NCBI GenBank assembly: GCA_009733575.1
Contig: ML769655.1
Location: 1-64,000, forward strand
Source of the DNA: Gymnopus androsaceus JB14
Lineage: Eukaryota > Basidiomycota > Agaricomycetes > Agaricales > Omphalotaceae
Length of the DNA stretch: 64,000 nucleotides
Direction of reading: 5' to 3'
Below the pieces are notes generated by a model. That model did no database searches, had not been told where the DNA came from, and saw only the letters and a program-made list of their open reading frames with translations. Made by a program: the position numbers and the translations under genes. This document shows, piece by piece, positions 12,001 to 21,553 of this stretch (the stretch's first letter is position 1; every line of letters starts with the position of its first letter).

Positions 12001-12345
12001 CCTTCCGGATCATGTAGGTCCGAACTTGCTCCGTCGACCATCACCTCAAGATTGGAAAAATTACATGGGACAGCCCCTTGCATTTGTCGAGTGGTACTCA
12101 AAATTCAAGGGTCCTAACAAAGATACCATGATGTATGCTGTCGATAAAGTGGAACTGAACGGAGCCCCTCAACATACAAGTATTATACCTGTTGCAAACA
12201 TCCGACAATGTTGCATGCTCACGCCAAACGTGTCGTCGAAGATGCCTTGGGTAAGCGAGTGGGAGTCATGGAACATTTTAGATGAGTGTAAAAGGTTTTT
12301 CGTGAATAACTTTCAGAGTAAGTACGCATATGGTACAATTTATTA
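9004..12345 (+). pseudogene. Plavaka-family (CACTA-like) transposase, broken
   Basis: Plavaka transposases mobilise DNA elements in mushrooms. The ATG at 9004 opens with a C2H2-like finger (C6-x4-C11-x12-H24), then an acidic Asp/Glu/Asn region with a VDVDE repeat (about 9360-9450). After introns at 9820-9869 and 10174-10225 follow FDIIDELPERCG, PIEAIRSIWGDPAF, LLPVGATMAPVIIASDKTQL, AAYPVYLTIGNLPKAIRRKP, VLLAYLSVNKPVKKRQG, CLVTCTKYGTCPKCRRKATE, HDAIMPDVLHQLYQGVIKHL, FHSLLHYIPSIKLKGTTDNG and LHITFAKDGWRASNKRDAF. The order and motifs fit Plavaka. Reading needs frame changes near 9418, 10360, 10590 and 11625, and there is a stop near 10017, so it is dead. Its inverted ends were not found. Confidence 0.85.
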
Positions 12346-12520
12346 AAAGTAGCAGGTGAACGGTGAATTAAAGACTGTCAAAGGCTGATAAATGTCTCAA
12401 GGAAGTAAGCCCCAATAATGTAGTGTATACTGGGTACTCTGGAAGCGGATGAGAGGGATTTTTAAGATTTACAGTAGTCGTGATAACCTACATAACAGCA
12501 TACCGAGACGTCCCTCCTGC
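12346..12520. other. Short spacer, nothing recognised
   Basis: AT-rich sequence between the transposase and the tRNA-like gene. It may contain the right end of the Plavaka element, but no inverted repeat was identified. Confidence 0.3.
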
Positions 12521-12522
12521 GT

Positions 12523-12615
12523 CCCTCAGTGGTGGAGTGGTGCACACGCTTTTCGCTTATTTCGATGTTTACACTTTTCGGAAAAGTAATATGGGTTCGA
12601 TTCCCATCTGAGGCA
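12523..12615 (+). tRNA. tRNA or tRNA-like gene, anticodon unassigned
   Basis: An A box (TGGTGGAGTGG, 12530-12540) and a perfect B box (GGTTCGATTCC, 12594-12604) are present. The T arm is a 5-bp stem with a 7-base loop (ATGGG/CCCAT). The acceptor arm pairs at 6 of 7 positions (CCCTCAG with CTGAGGC), and a T5 terminator follows at 12640-12644. The 44 bases between D and T arms can only be folded by assuming a ~20-base intron or an odd variable arm (CTTTTC..GAAAAG pairs), and no fold gave a convincing anticodon loop. It could be a pseudogene or a tRNA-derived SINE head. Confidence 0.45.
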
Positions 12616-12739
12616 TGCATATCTATATTGAGGGAGATATTTTTCCCTCTTTGTCATTACTTACTCTTCAGTGTTGCCGAAAGAGGCTTTCTTAAAATCA
12701 TCATTGCCTTTTATGAGACATTGAGCGGCGTGACCTCTG

Positions 12740-13400
12740 TTGGACAGTCTTCTGTTCTTCCAGTGTTCTTCCATCATGTAACACCAATTTCTGGCTGCAC
12801 TCAGCCGAATCTTTTTCGTTTTCAACTCGAATTGCAGGCTATGTTCAGTCGCTAGTAACCTCTCAATGACTGACGGGCTCTATCACCGGGCTGCTTTCTC
12901 TTTACTTTATCCAGGACGCCTTCAGATTTTCCACACATTTTCTTTGCCTTCCTACCATGGACTATTCGATTTCAATTTCATTCAGGCTGTACTCAGCCGA
13001 ATCTCAACTTCATCGGCGACTCATCTTGCAGGCTGTCCTCAGCCGCCTTTCCAGCGATAGAATGATTGTCCAGCTGAAGCGCTTTCTGCTATCTATATCG
13101 CTCGGTAAGTGTCTTCAGTGGAGTTGGGTTGAGGTTGAACTCACGATAACTTGTCTGTAGATTGCATCGCAATGCAGCGCATATTCAAAAATCATCTCAT
13201 ATACCCAAGTGTCCTCTTCCAGAGTCTCGCTTGTACAGTTTGGAAAATGCAGCGTCCGGTTCAAGTGGATTCGTCGAATGTTTTTGTAGGCTGCACTCAG
13301 CCGCTTGAAATCATTCAATGTATCGGTATGCTCATGAAACTTCTTCTAGCTTGAAGCTTTACTGATACTTCTTTCTTCAGTCACACTGTATGAAGTCGCT
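12740..13400 (+). repeat. Hairpin-motif repeat module, copy 2
   Basis: Motifs start at 12793, 12837, 12985, 13031 and 13289; spacings 44 and 46 bp recur. The first part matches 1150-1340 and the second matches 15180-15560. Intron-like segments lie at 13105-13160 (gtaagt..ctgtag) and 13326-13380 (gtatgc..ttcag). Both are conserved in copy 3, although the flanking exon-like sequence has no kept reading frame. Confidence 0.8.
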
Positions 13401-13785
13401 TCTCGTGATGCTTGGGCAAACCTTATCCGAATGACTGGTGGCTCTTTCTTACCACTACTTTATCTAGGGTGAGATTGGACATGACACATCTTCTCAAACC
13501 AACACTGAGGTGTTTGGTCTACAGCTATGTACCGCGCAGCTGAACATCTGCTCATGCTTATTGCTGTGGCGGCATGCTTTGCGTACTATTGCTATCGATC
13601 GATGGCCCTACATATTCTACCAACATATACAATTGATGGAATGCATGCTGCGCTTCTTCCATCGCATTCTGTTATACGGACCACTCTATCGATGCCTCAT
13701 TACGGCCATCTCCGTTTGTCTCACGTTGCAGGCTGTTTAAGGACGCCTTGATCTATTCTTCGCTTTACTTCTCACTTCGTCCGCG
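13401..13785. other. Spacer before the zinc-finger ORF
   Basis: Short frames only (13510-13740, 13527-13751). A truncated motif (caggctgtttaagg) ends at about 13741. I see no gene. Confidence 0.4.
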
Positions 13786-14353
13786 ATGGAATCTGCGAAT
13801 ACGTTCCACTGTCCCGTATCTGGATGCTCCCAGTCCTACATATCCTACCTTGCACTTCAAAAACATCTCATAGATTCGTTTGATTTCCATGCGCACATCT
13901 TTGCGGCATCTGAGACCTCTGTGACTTCCCTCCCGTTTGACAACGATGCTCTTCTCTCTGCAGATTTAAACGGGGATCGCGACGAAGGACGGTCAATGTC
14001 TCTCCAGGGAGCCCGAAGCAGAGATGAAACAGATCGACATCCAGAAGCAAGGACTCATTCCCAATGCAACCTTCATAGATGGAGTGGATGAATATCTTCT
14101 TCTCGACCAGTCTCTAGCTTCGGACCGCGCCGAATTGCTACCCAAAATGTATCAACAGGGCGAGGCTTGTGAGCCTCGTCAGCCTCAGACTCAGCAATTG
14201 TTGCGTTACGCTTTTCTCAATGAACTCGATGCTTTGCTGGCGGATGTGCGACCCGGGCTAGGGATCATGACAGCAGATTGCCCTGAAGTAGCAGAGGCTC
14301 CGGGAAGCATGCCGCAACAATCTGCTCTATGCCCAAGGTGCACCAGATATTGA
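13786..14353 (+). CDS. Small C2H2-type zinc-finger protein, probably spliced or frameshifted
   Basis: The ATG at 13786 starts a frame with C9-x4-C14-x12-H27-x7-H35, a loose C2H2 finger (FHCPVSGCSQSYISYLALQK). It resembles the finger that opens the Plavaka transposase at 9004 in the form CPV/CLV..GC..S....ALQ.H. The frame ends at 14091. A second frame from 14024 continues plausibly to 14353 (GVDEYLLLDQSLASDRAELL, LNELDALLADVRPG), so a small intron or a 1-base shift between about 13980 and 14030 is needed. Function is unknown. It could be the detached N-terminal part of another Plavaka transposase. Confidence 0.45.
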
Positions 14354-14690
14354 GAAGGAACGGCACAGTCAAGGCAAGTCTTTTCCTTAAATATCATCGC
14401 TTGAGAGGTTGAAATGCTGACGAAGTTCAAGGTTTAGGAAGGAACTGTGGGTCTGCGTTTACATATACGTCCGTGAATCTTGTCGTCCTTGAACGTTGAA
14501 GCTGAAGATGCGGTATTTCGGGGAGAGGTCGTGTTTGCTATGTCCGGTTGCTTTTCCGATGCCGCTTGACCCTTTTCGAACCATCGTTTGTTGCTTTCTT
14601 CTTCCATCATGTAATCAAGGAGCCGTATCCTCTCTCTATATCCCGAATCGATCTCATAGTGTTCTTGCTTTGTCGTGCTGTCTTACATCA
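14354..14690. other. Spacer, nothing recognised
   Basis: Short overlapping frames only. The phrase cttccatcatgtaa, also found in the repeat modules (1567, 12771, 15677), shows module-derived sequence. Confidence 0.4.
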
Positions 14691-14694
14691 TAGC

Positions 14695-15900
14695 GAATTT
14701 CAGGCTGTATTCAGCCGAATTCCAACTCTTGCTTTTTCAGCTTGCAGCTTTCAAATCGACTCGCAGGCTGGATTCAGCCGCTAGTAAGCTTTCAACAACG
14801 ACATACCGCAGCATCTCTAAGTGCCTTGCTTGCTATCGTAGGTGGCTGAATTACAAGTCTTTTCTTTTTCGACCCGACGTGCAGGCTGTATTTAGCCGCT
14901 AGAAATTTTTCAACAAACGACAGCCTCTCAGTGGAATTCATACTGCAGTGTCTTTGCTATTGGCGCCAATTTCAGGCTGTACTCAGCCGAATTCCTTCTG
15001 TTTCGAAACTTGCAGGCTGTATTTAGCCTTTATCAACAGGCTGCTTTTCCTCGTTATGTCCAGGACGCCTTCAGATATTCCTCACATTTGCTTCAAATAC
15101 CATCTTACAATCGACTATCGACTCCAATCTCATTTAGGCTATACTCAGCCCCATCCCAAGCTCATCTTCGACTCAACTTGCAGGCTGTCCTCAGCCGCCT
15201 TTCCAGCGATAGAATGATTGCCCAGCTGAAGCGACTTTCTGCTGTCTATATCGCTCGGTAAGTGTCTACAATGAAGTTGGTTAGGTGTTGAACTTAACGT
15301 TATCTTATACGTAGATTGCATCGCAATGCAGCGAGCCAAACCCAAGTGCAAAAATCATCTCATATACTCAAGCGTCTTTTTTCGAGTCTCGCTTGCACAG
15401 TTTGGAAAATGCAGCTTCCCGTTCAAGTGGATTCGTTGAATGTTCTTGCAGGCTGTACTCAGCCGCTCGAAATCATCCAATATGCATCCTCTTGCATTGG
15501 TACGCTCATGAAACATTTTCTGGTTTGAAGCTTTACTGACGCTACTTTTCTTTCAGTTACATCGATCCTTATTTCCTTATTGCGACTGTCTCTTCGGTAT
15601 ACGGTATCATACCATCTCATGAGTGAAATCGTACTTCACGTCGTCCAAATCCACTTCTCGGACTGTCTTTTGTTCTTCCATCATGTAACGATGATTGTCT
15701 TTTCTTGCCACACCGAATTCTGGCTGCACTCAGCCGAATCTTTTTCGTTTTCGACTCGAATTGCAGGCTTTATTCAGCCGCGACGATTGACAGTTTCTCA
15801 GTGGAATCTATAGCTCAGCATCTTTGCTATCGCGCTAATTTCAGGCTGTACTCAGCCGAATTCCACGTCTTCTGTTTCGAAGCAACTTGCAGGATCTATC
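14695..15900 (+). repeat. Hairpin-motif repeat module, copy 3 (longest)
   Basis: Eleven motifs start at 14703, 14766, 14884, 14975, 15015, 15137, 15183, 15451, 15722, 15766 and 15844. Intron-like segments lie at 15258-15314 and 15500-15556. The stretch 15440-15843 is the uninterrupted counterpart of the locus split by the 5.4-kb TIR element at 1731/7136. It runs straight into clathrin fragment C, as copy 1 runs into fragment B. Confidence 0.8.
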
Positions 15901-15934
15901 AACGGACTGCTTTCTCTTTACTTTGTCCAGGACG

Positions 15935-16530
15935 CCTTCTGCTTTGCTGAGACTGGGCAAATCGAGAAGATTGTTTTGCACGCCAAAAAAGTTGGCTACA
16001 GTCCGGACTATGTTGCTCTCTTGCAGCATGTTGTGCGTGTCAACCCCGAGAAGGGTGCCGAATTCGCCTCGCAGCTTGTCAACGACGAAGCGGGACCTAT
16101 GGTTGATGTAGAACGCGATCGTCGATATCTTCATGTCCCAAAACATGATTCAGCCTGCGACGTCTTTCCTCCTCGATGCATTAAAGGACAACAAACCCGA
16201 GCAAGGCCCACTCCAAACCCTGTGTGCTGGAGATGAATCTCATGCACGCCCCACAAGTCGCGGATGCTATCCTTGGCAATGAGATGTTCACGCACTACGA
16301 CTGTCCACGGATCGCCAACCTTTGCGAGAAAGCTGGATTGATGCAGAGGGTATGTATTTTAGTCTTAGCTTGTGACCGTTATTCTAACTATTGTGCAGGC
16401 TCTTGAGCAATATGAGGATTTGGCAGACATCAAGCGTGTTATCGTTCATGCAACGACATTCCTGGTCGAGGTAGGTTATCTCGATTCACAATTGGTTTCT
16501 GATTCTAATGATTATTCCTAGTGGCTTACC
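15935..16530 (+). pseudogene. CHC1: Clathrin heavy chain pseudogene, fragment C
   Basis: A near-duplicate of 7355-7935: FCFAETGQIEKIVLHAKKVG, LLQHVVRVNPEKGAEFASQL, then [20 protein letters not shown] and [20 protein letters not shown], with the same intron (16350-16398). It keeps bases lost from fragment B at 7533 but has a 1-base insertion there (gaacgcgatcgtc) that still breaks the frame before [11 protein letters not shown]. Similarity stops at YF near 16535. Carriage of the same preceding repeat shows that clathrin fragments B and C and the hairpin modules were duplicated as one block. Confidence 0.9.
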
Positions 16531-16689
16531 AACTACTTCAGTTAGCGATGGATTCTCTTCATGCAGCTGTTCCAATTGAAATGCCTTCGGCACTACTCCG
16601 ACACATCTTTGGAGATGGGTTGGTTTTGCATTTCGCGTAGATTGAATTGCGATGCTACGAACTTTCCTGGTGTGACCAATTTCGGACGT

Positions 16690-17124
16690 AGTGGGAGAAC
16701 GCTGTTTCGAGGTCGATGCCGACGTCAAAGAATCCGAGCAAGAAACAGACGACGACGATGACGACGAAGAAGAAGCGGACAATATTGCGGACAATGCTGT
16801 CCCGATTGACACAGTGAGATGTGGATTTCTTTCCTCATTGCGTATCATTGACACCTTCTTCAGATGATGGTCAAAGATGTCACTCGCCCTCGCAAACGAA
16901 AGAAAGGTACTCGTCGTCGAAAGCGCAAGTCTAAGGTCGTCCTGGCCGACTTCGCGAATATCGATGAAGCTGAGGAGCTCCTTACTCTTGCCAAGGCTGT
17001 CTACCGCAGAGAAACTTGTTTTAAAAACATGTTTCCTGCAACAGACCTCAAACACCAGCCTGCTTACGTGGACGTAGTTGCTGGCCTACCAGAGAAAGAT
17101 CGTAGGCGGGCAACTTTTGAATGA
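16690..17124 (+). CDS. Unknown protein fragment, acidic then basic
   Basis: Family not recognised. A frame with a run of Asp/Glu (about 16725-16785) leads to a likely intron (16811-16863, gtgaga..cttcag). It continues from MMVKDVTRPRKRKKGTRRRK (16864) through VVLADFANIDEAEELLTLAK to RRRATFE and stops at 17124. The basic KRKKGTRRRKRK block could be a nuclear-localisation signal. The start is unclear because the preceding 150 bases are clathrin pseudogene sequence. It may be a gene truncated by the duplication. Confidence 0.4.
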
Positions 17125-17180
17125 TTCGGCGATGATGAATATTATGACCTCCGGATACGATCTCTGACATATGTTGGTTA

Positions 17181-17501
17181 TTGCATTTGATGTGCGCTTA
17201 CTTGCTCATTGATTTTGTGCAGGCGAATTATGCTAGCTCCAGTGTACGATATGACTTTGGACAGACCACTCGGCCTCTTATATGTGCCAAACTGCAACTG
17301 GCATCTGGTGACAATGTGCGCGGTTTCCCAATTGTTTCATTTGCCCGACTGATAATCTTTAAGTCTCGTCTTGTCTCTGGATTATTGAAGGACAGAGTTT
17401 TTCACCATGACCAGCTTGATCTGAAGATGGCGACAAGCACTGGCCACCCTTTCCGCTCCAATCTCATTCCCGATAACGAGGTCCTAACTGTAGATATATA
17501 A
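17181..17501 (+). CDS. Hypothetical 106-residue ORF
   Basis: An uninterrupted frame from ATG 17181 to a TAA at 17499-17501. No motif is recognised. The segment before ANYASS ends in ttgtgcag, so it may instead be a 3' exon of the fragment at 16864-17124. A perfect 8-bp-stem palindrome follows the stop directly. Confidence 0.3.
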   Translation: MHLMCAYLLIDFVQANYASSSVRYDFGQTTRPLICAKLQLASGDNVRGFPIVSFARLIIFKSRLVSGLLKDRVFHHDQLDLKMATSTGHPFRSNLIPDNEVLTVDI

Positions 17502-17502
17502 A

Positions 17503-17522
17503 GTTCAAACCCAAGTTTGAAC
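17503..17522. terminator. Perfect palindrome after the stop codon
   Basis: GTTCAAAC-CCAA-GTTTGAAC, an 8-bp stem with a 4-base loop, begins two bases after the stop of the ORF ending at 17501. Similar AAAC..GTTT dyads occur at about 18786 (ACCAAAC-ACTA-GTTTGGT). A role in 3'-end formation is only a guess. Confidence 0.3.
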
Positions 17523-19117
17523 CAACAACACAAATGGTAAGGAATGATCGTGCTCAAATGTTACGCGAGTACTGGTGAAGGCATTGTCAAAGGTTCCGCC
17601 AAATACTTGTATCTCTCTGTAGTCCAATGTAGTACGTTCTCAAAACTAAGTTTGATACTTGATCCAAGTTCTCTATTCAATGCTTGGTAATAATAATCAA
17701 AAATGGGTACGAGAATGAACTGTCAACGATATGACAGATGTCAACGATATGACAGACGTCAACGACAATACAAAGACAATTTTGATAAAAACCAACCAAC
17801 GATATGGATGGGTGTGGTATTCTAACCAGCTCCAACAGTCGAGGCTTCAACGATATGAACGCACGAACAGTTGACCAACTACAGTCGAGGCGTGAGCTAT
17901 ATCACCACATGAACAATAGTCACCAAACACTAGCTTGGGTTTTTGGGTGTGTTGGTAATTTAAAGTTTGACCAAACTCTGCGTTGACACTTCTAGTGTAT
18001 AGCGAAGGTGCAACAGGCAAAAGGATATGTGCTCAAAGTTGAGTTTCGTTCACACTCGGAGTCTATGTCGCAGATCAGACCGGTGCTCGCCAGCTGACAA
18101 CCTTTATCACTCGGGTGAGGGGGAAACAAACTTGTATTTGCAAACCACTAGATCGCTACTTATACCATGGCAACTAATTAAATGTGGCTAAACAAATATC
18201 CCTACTTAAATGTACAATTAACAATTATTATTACTCGTTACAGTAAAGTTCTCATCCAATAATTCATGTAAATATTCAATTTTATAATAATCCTGCGCAT
18301 ATACCCATATATATTCGTCTCCTCAATCGTTACTTACATTGGTCCTTCAAGTACAACCGTTTCATCCTGAACGGCCGCCAACTTTACTTCCGTATGTGAG
18401 TTCTTCCTAATATTACTACCCAATCGTTAATTCTTGTCTCGTCATTTTTCTTAGCTATTCTTCATCCTGTTACGAGAACGCTTCACAAGCTAATTCACAT
18501 ATATCCTAGCTTCCGAACGGTATGCATATGTTCTAGGTCAGTACCTCATAGTCGGACTACATTCTCTTATCATTAGTTATGGTTCCGTTGTTGGCCATGG
18601 CCAACTCCTCATGCTTCCCTTTCGGACCCTAAATAGTGGTCGTGCCTGTTTGATACTTTTCGTCTAACGTGGTTTTGAGTTCTTGTTTCATTTACTCAAT
18701 CCTACTCTTATGAATTCCAATCTCGATTCTAGTCCAATAGCCAAACTTGATTTTGGTATCCCTTTGTCTTACTAGTACATTCCAACCAAACACTAGTTTG
18801 GTATACTAATCTGTATTCTATTCCATATAATATTGTAATTCTCGTTTTATAGGCTTTATAAGCCTATTCGAAAAATAGGCGTATCACCGAGATTCTTCAA
18901 TTGGTTCTCTTTGACGAAAAGTCAAAGACAGATGGGTTGATCCTACGGCAACTCAACGAGCTAGAACGTGTTCCCATCAGATTCATTGCGTTCATCGTTA
19001 CTCTAGTTTGTCCATTCTTCCGTGTTTCTTGTGTGATCTGATAGGCGATTTAGATCAAACATGTGCTTTGTGAATATTCGTCTGGACGTCTTGTAAAGTC
19101 GCAATTTTCAGAAAAGA
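17523..19117. other. 1.6-kb AT-rich stretch without a gene
   Basis: It has short tandem echoes (gtcaacgatatgacaga around 17725-17765). From 18180 to 18870 it is pyrimidine- and AT-rich, with no long frame. It could contain a decayed LTR, but I find neither TG/CA ends with duplications nor a primer site. Confidence 0.4.
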
Positions 19118-19695
19118 ATGATGCAAACAAGTGCGTTCTCTCCTTTATGCTATTTTGGCCATGTTCTGAGGAATCTTGTTAGTTATCATGTGATCTGTGC
19201 TACGCTGGCAGATATAGAGGAAGAGGCTCCCAAATACGCTGATGGTCTAGAGGTGTCTGTCTACATGCGAATGAAGTACGTCTCCTCTATCTGTTCACTG
19301 GATGCATTTACGCAACAGTCTGTAGACAAGTGAACAGCAACATTCGCCCCAAACAGACTTATGACTACGCTGCACTAGAAGCCCTTGTTGCAGAAGAGGA
19401 GAAACGGCAAGCAGATACGGAAGATGAACAGGAAGACTCCGATTCCGATGAGGACATCGTTGTGGAGGGCTCCGAAGCAAGCAACGGCAAGAAGAGTGGC
19501 AAAGCGGGCAATGGTGAGAGCGGTGAAATGGACAACAGCGCGGAGAGAGGCAAAGTGGACGATGATGAGGAGAGCAGCAACAACATGAACAACAACAGTG
19601 CGGGTGGCAAAGTGGACGGTGAGGAGAGCGACGCTGAGGAAAGCGGTGAGAGTGGCAAACACAATACCGGCAAAAACGCCGAGATAGGTGTCTAG
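19118..19695 (+). CDS. Acidic Gly/Ser/Asp/Glu-rich hypothetical protein
   Basis: Two frames, MMQTSAFSPLCYF..YMRMK (19118-19275) and NSNIRPKQTYDYAALEALVA (from about 19333), would join if 19276-19322 or so (gtacgt..ctgtag) is an intron. The C-terminal 100 residues are low complexity: a short helix (ALVAEEEKRQ), then Asp/Glu-rich stretches and degenerate repeats of the type SGKAGNGESGE / GGKVDGEESD, ending at 19695. The product is probably disordered. No family is recognised, and the upstream exons may begin before 19118. Confidence 0.4.
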
Positions 19696-20540
19696 CTGGT
19701 ACGTATTTCTAATACTGTGATTTCTCTGTCTTACCGAGCTCATCCTAGGTTCACTCCCGCATTGTACATAAGTCCATCGATCGCATTCCCTCTTTTTCAA
19801 TCTCAATCTGGACGCCAACTTTATCGACGTACATAGATGTACGCTGGTGCTTTTCTCAAATGTGCACGCTGTTGAACTAACCATATACAGAATAAAATTC
19901 AGATCCGTTGTTTCTAGGTATTTTTTCCGTCAAGGTGGTGATGAGTAACGTTGACGTTCCCTTCCTTTCAGGTGTCTCTGTCTCCGCTGTGCTGGTATGG
20001 TCCATTTTTTTCTGTATAATAGCACTACTAACATTGACTGCCTAGGGTTTAACCTCTGGTCCAAGCACAACCATGTACGTGATTCCGTTCCTCCCTGCCA
20101 TCTAACTGCTGATCTCTCTACAGGCTCTAGGGGTTCAACCTCCTTGTCCGCCCAAATGCCAGATCTGTGGGAGTGTAGTGTTGATGATCGTGGCTTGGTT
20201 GATTGCATCGCATTGTTGACGATATGATTTGTATATATAGAAATAATATGATACTGAATACTGAATACTGAATACTGGAATTGATTGAAGAGGATTCAAT
20301 ATTGGCTTGACTTCATCTCGAGGTTCTGGAGGTTATTTCTGAGTGACCTGAGAGCAATTTCTAATGATATCTGTTGTATTCGGGGCACATTAGTTCATCA
20401 TTATTCACTCTCATGCTGGCTGAGGTGACTTCAGGCTTGCTCATCCAGCCTTACATCACTTAGAAGTGATCTACAATACCTCAATCACTTCTAAGGCAAA
20501 TTCAAGCCATATCAAATCATTTTTCATTACCTTTTGGCTA
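19696..20540. other. Stretch without a supported gene
   Basis: Short frames and intron-like borders (gtacgtg..ctacag at 20074-20123) could be the 3' exons or UTR of the acidic protein. A small gaatactgaatactgaatactg microsatellite lies at about 20250-20276. Confidence 0.3.
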
Positions 20541-20559
20541 CTTCAGTTGACCTGAACCC

Positions 20560-21000
20560 ACCTGAGTCAACCTAGACAAACCTGAGTTAACCTCAGTTAA
20601 CCTGAGTTAACCTGAGTTAACCTCAGTTAACTCAGTTAACCTCAGTTAACCTGAGTTAACCTGAGTTAACCTGAGTTAACCTGAGTTAACCTGAGTTAAC
20701 CTGAGTTAACCTGAGTCTGAGTTAACCTGAGTTAAGTTAACCTGAGTTAACCTGAGTTAACCTGAGTTAACCTCAGTTAACCTGAGTTAACCTCAGTTAA
20801 CCTGAGTTAACCTCAGTTAACCTGAGTTAACCTGAGCTAACCTGAGCTAACCTGAGTTAACCTCAGTTAACCTGAGCTAACCTCAGTTAACCTGAGCTAA
20901 CCTGAGTTAACCTCAGTTAACCTGAGCTAACCTGAGCTAACCTGAGCTAACCTGAGTTAACCTGAGCTAACCTGAGCTAACCTGAGTTAACCTCAGTTAG
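20560..21000 (+). repeat. 10-bp minisatellite, about 43 units
   Basis: Tandem units of CCTSAGYTAA, where S alternates G/C and Y alternates T/C. GTTAAC palindromes occur at most unit joins. The CTAA variant is concentrated in the last 180 bp (from about 20835), which suggests recent local amplification of that variant. A few partial units lie near 20712-20735. It is non-coding. Confidence 0.95.
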
Positions 21001-21553
21001 CCCAAGACTAGCAAGGGTTACTTGAGATGGACTCTCCATATCCTCTGGTAGGTTGAAGGTAATCCAAGTTCTTTCTATCCATTTCAGTTCCTTTTAGGCA
21101 GGCTTAAGATACTTAGAGAAAGCCTTCTGAGACCCTTTCTCACTTTCATACAGTCTTAGGCCACCCATGAAATCCCTTCATCAGTCAAAGTTGTCCTCCA
21201 TTTTATGCAGGTAACCTTCAGCTGATGTAGCCTGACTTGTGAGATCTTAGTTCACTTTCATCTAACCTCAAATCACCAGAAACAATGTGGGGTCTTTAAG
21301 GATAACTAGGGGTTCTCAAAGATACATTGCATCAACTTCAGTTCATCATAAGTGGTTGTCTGGCACCTATAGCATCCTGTTGCAACCCATCATTCCCTAG
21401 GAAAAGGGGATAAACCTAGATGACCTGGGCGACCTAGGTCACCTAGGATACCTGAGGTAACTTCTAGTTCCCCCTTAGTAACCTAGGGCCCAGAGCATTT
21501 TTGCTGATGTAGAAGGATGGGGGGCCATTGATTCCACTGCTGATCCTTCCAGC
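21001..21553. other. Spacer, no gene
   Basis: No long frame. A cacctaggtcacctaggat-like run of CCTAGG motifs is seen at about 21430-21455. Confidence 0.4.

Noticed and set aside
17523..19117. Possible LTR retrotransposon remnant
   Set aside because: AT-rich and gene-free, but I found no TG/CA ends, target duplication, primer site or coding remains.
19375..19884. 169-codon minus-strand frame with Leu/Ser runs
   Set aside because: It is antisense of the acidic repeats at 19330-19695; no signal or domain supports it.
20560..21000. Possible telomere-like repeat
   Set aside because: The unit CCTSAGYTAA is 10 bp and lacks the TTAGGG pattern expected in basidiomycetes.
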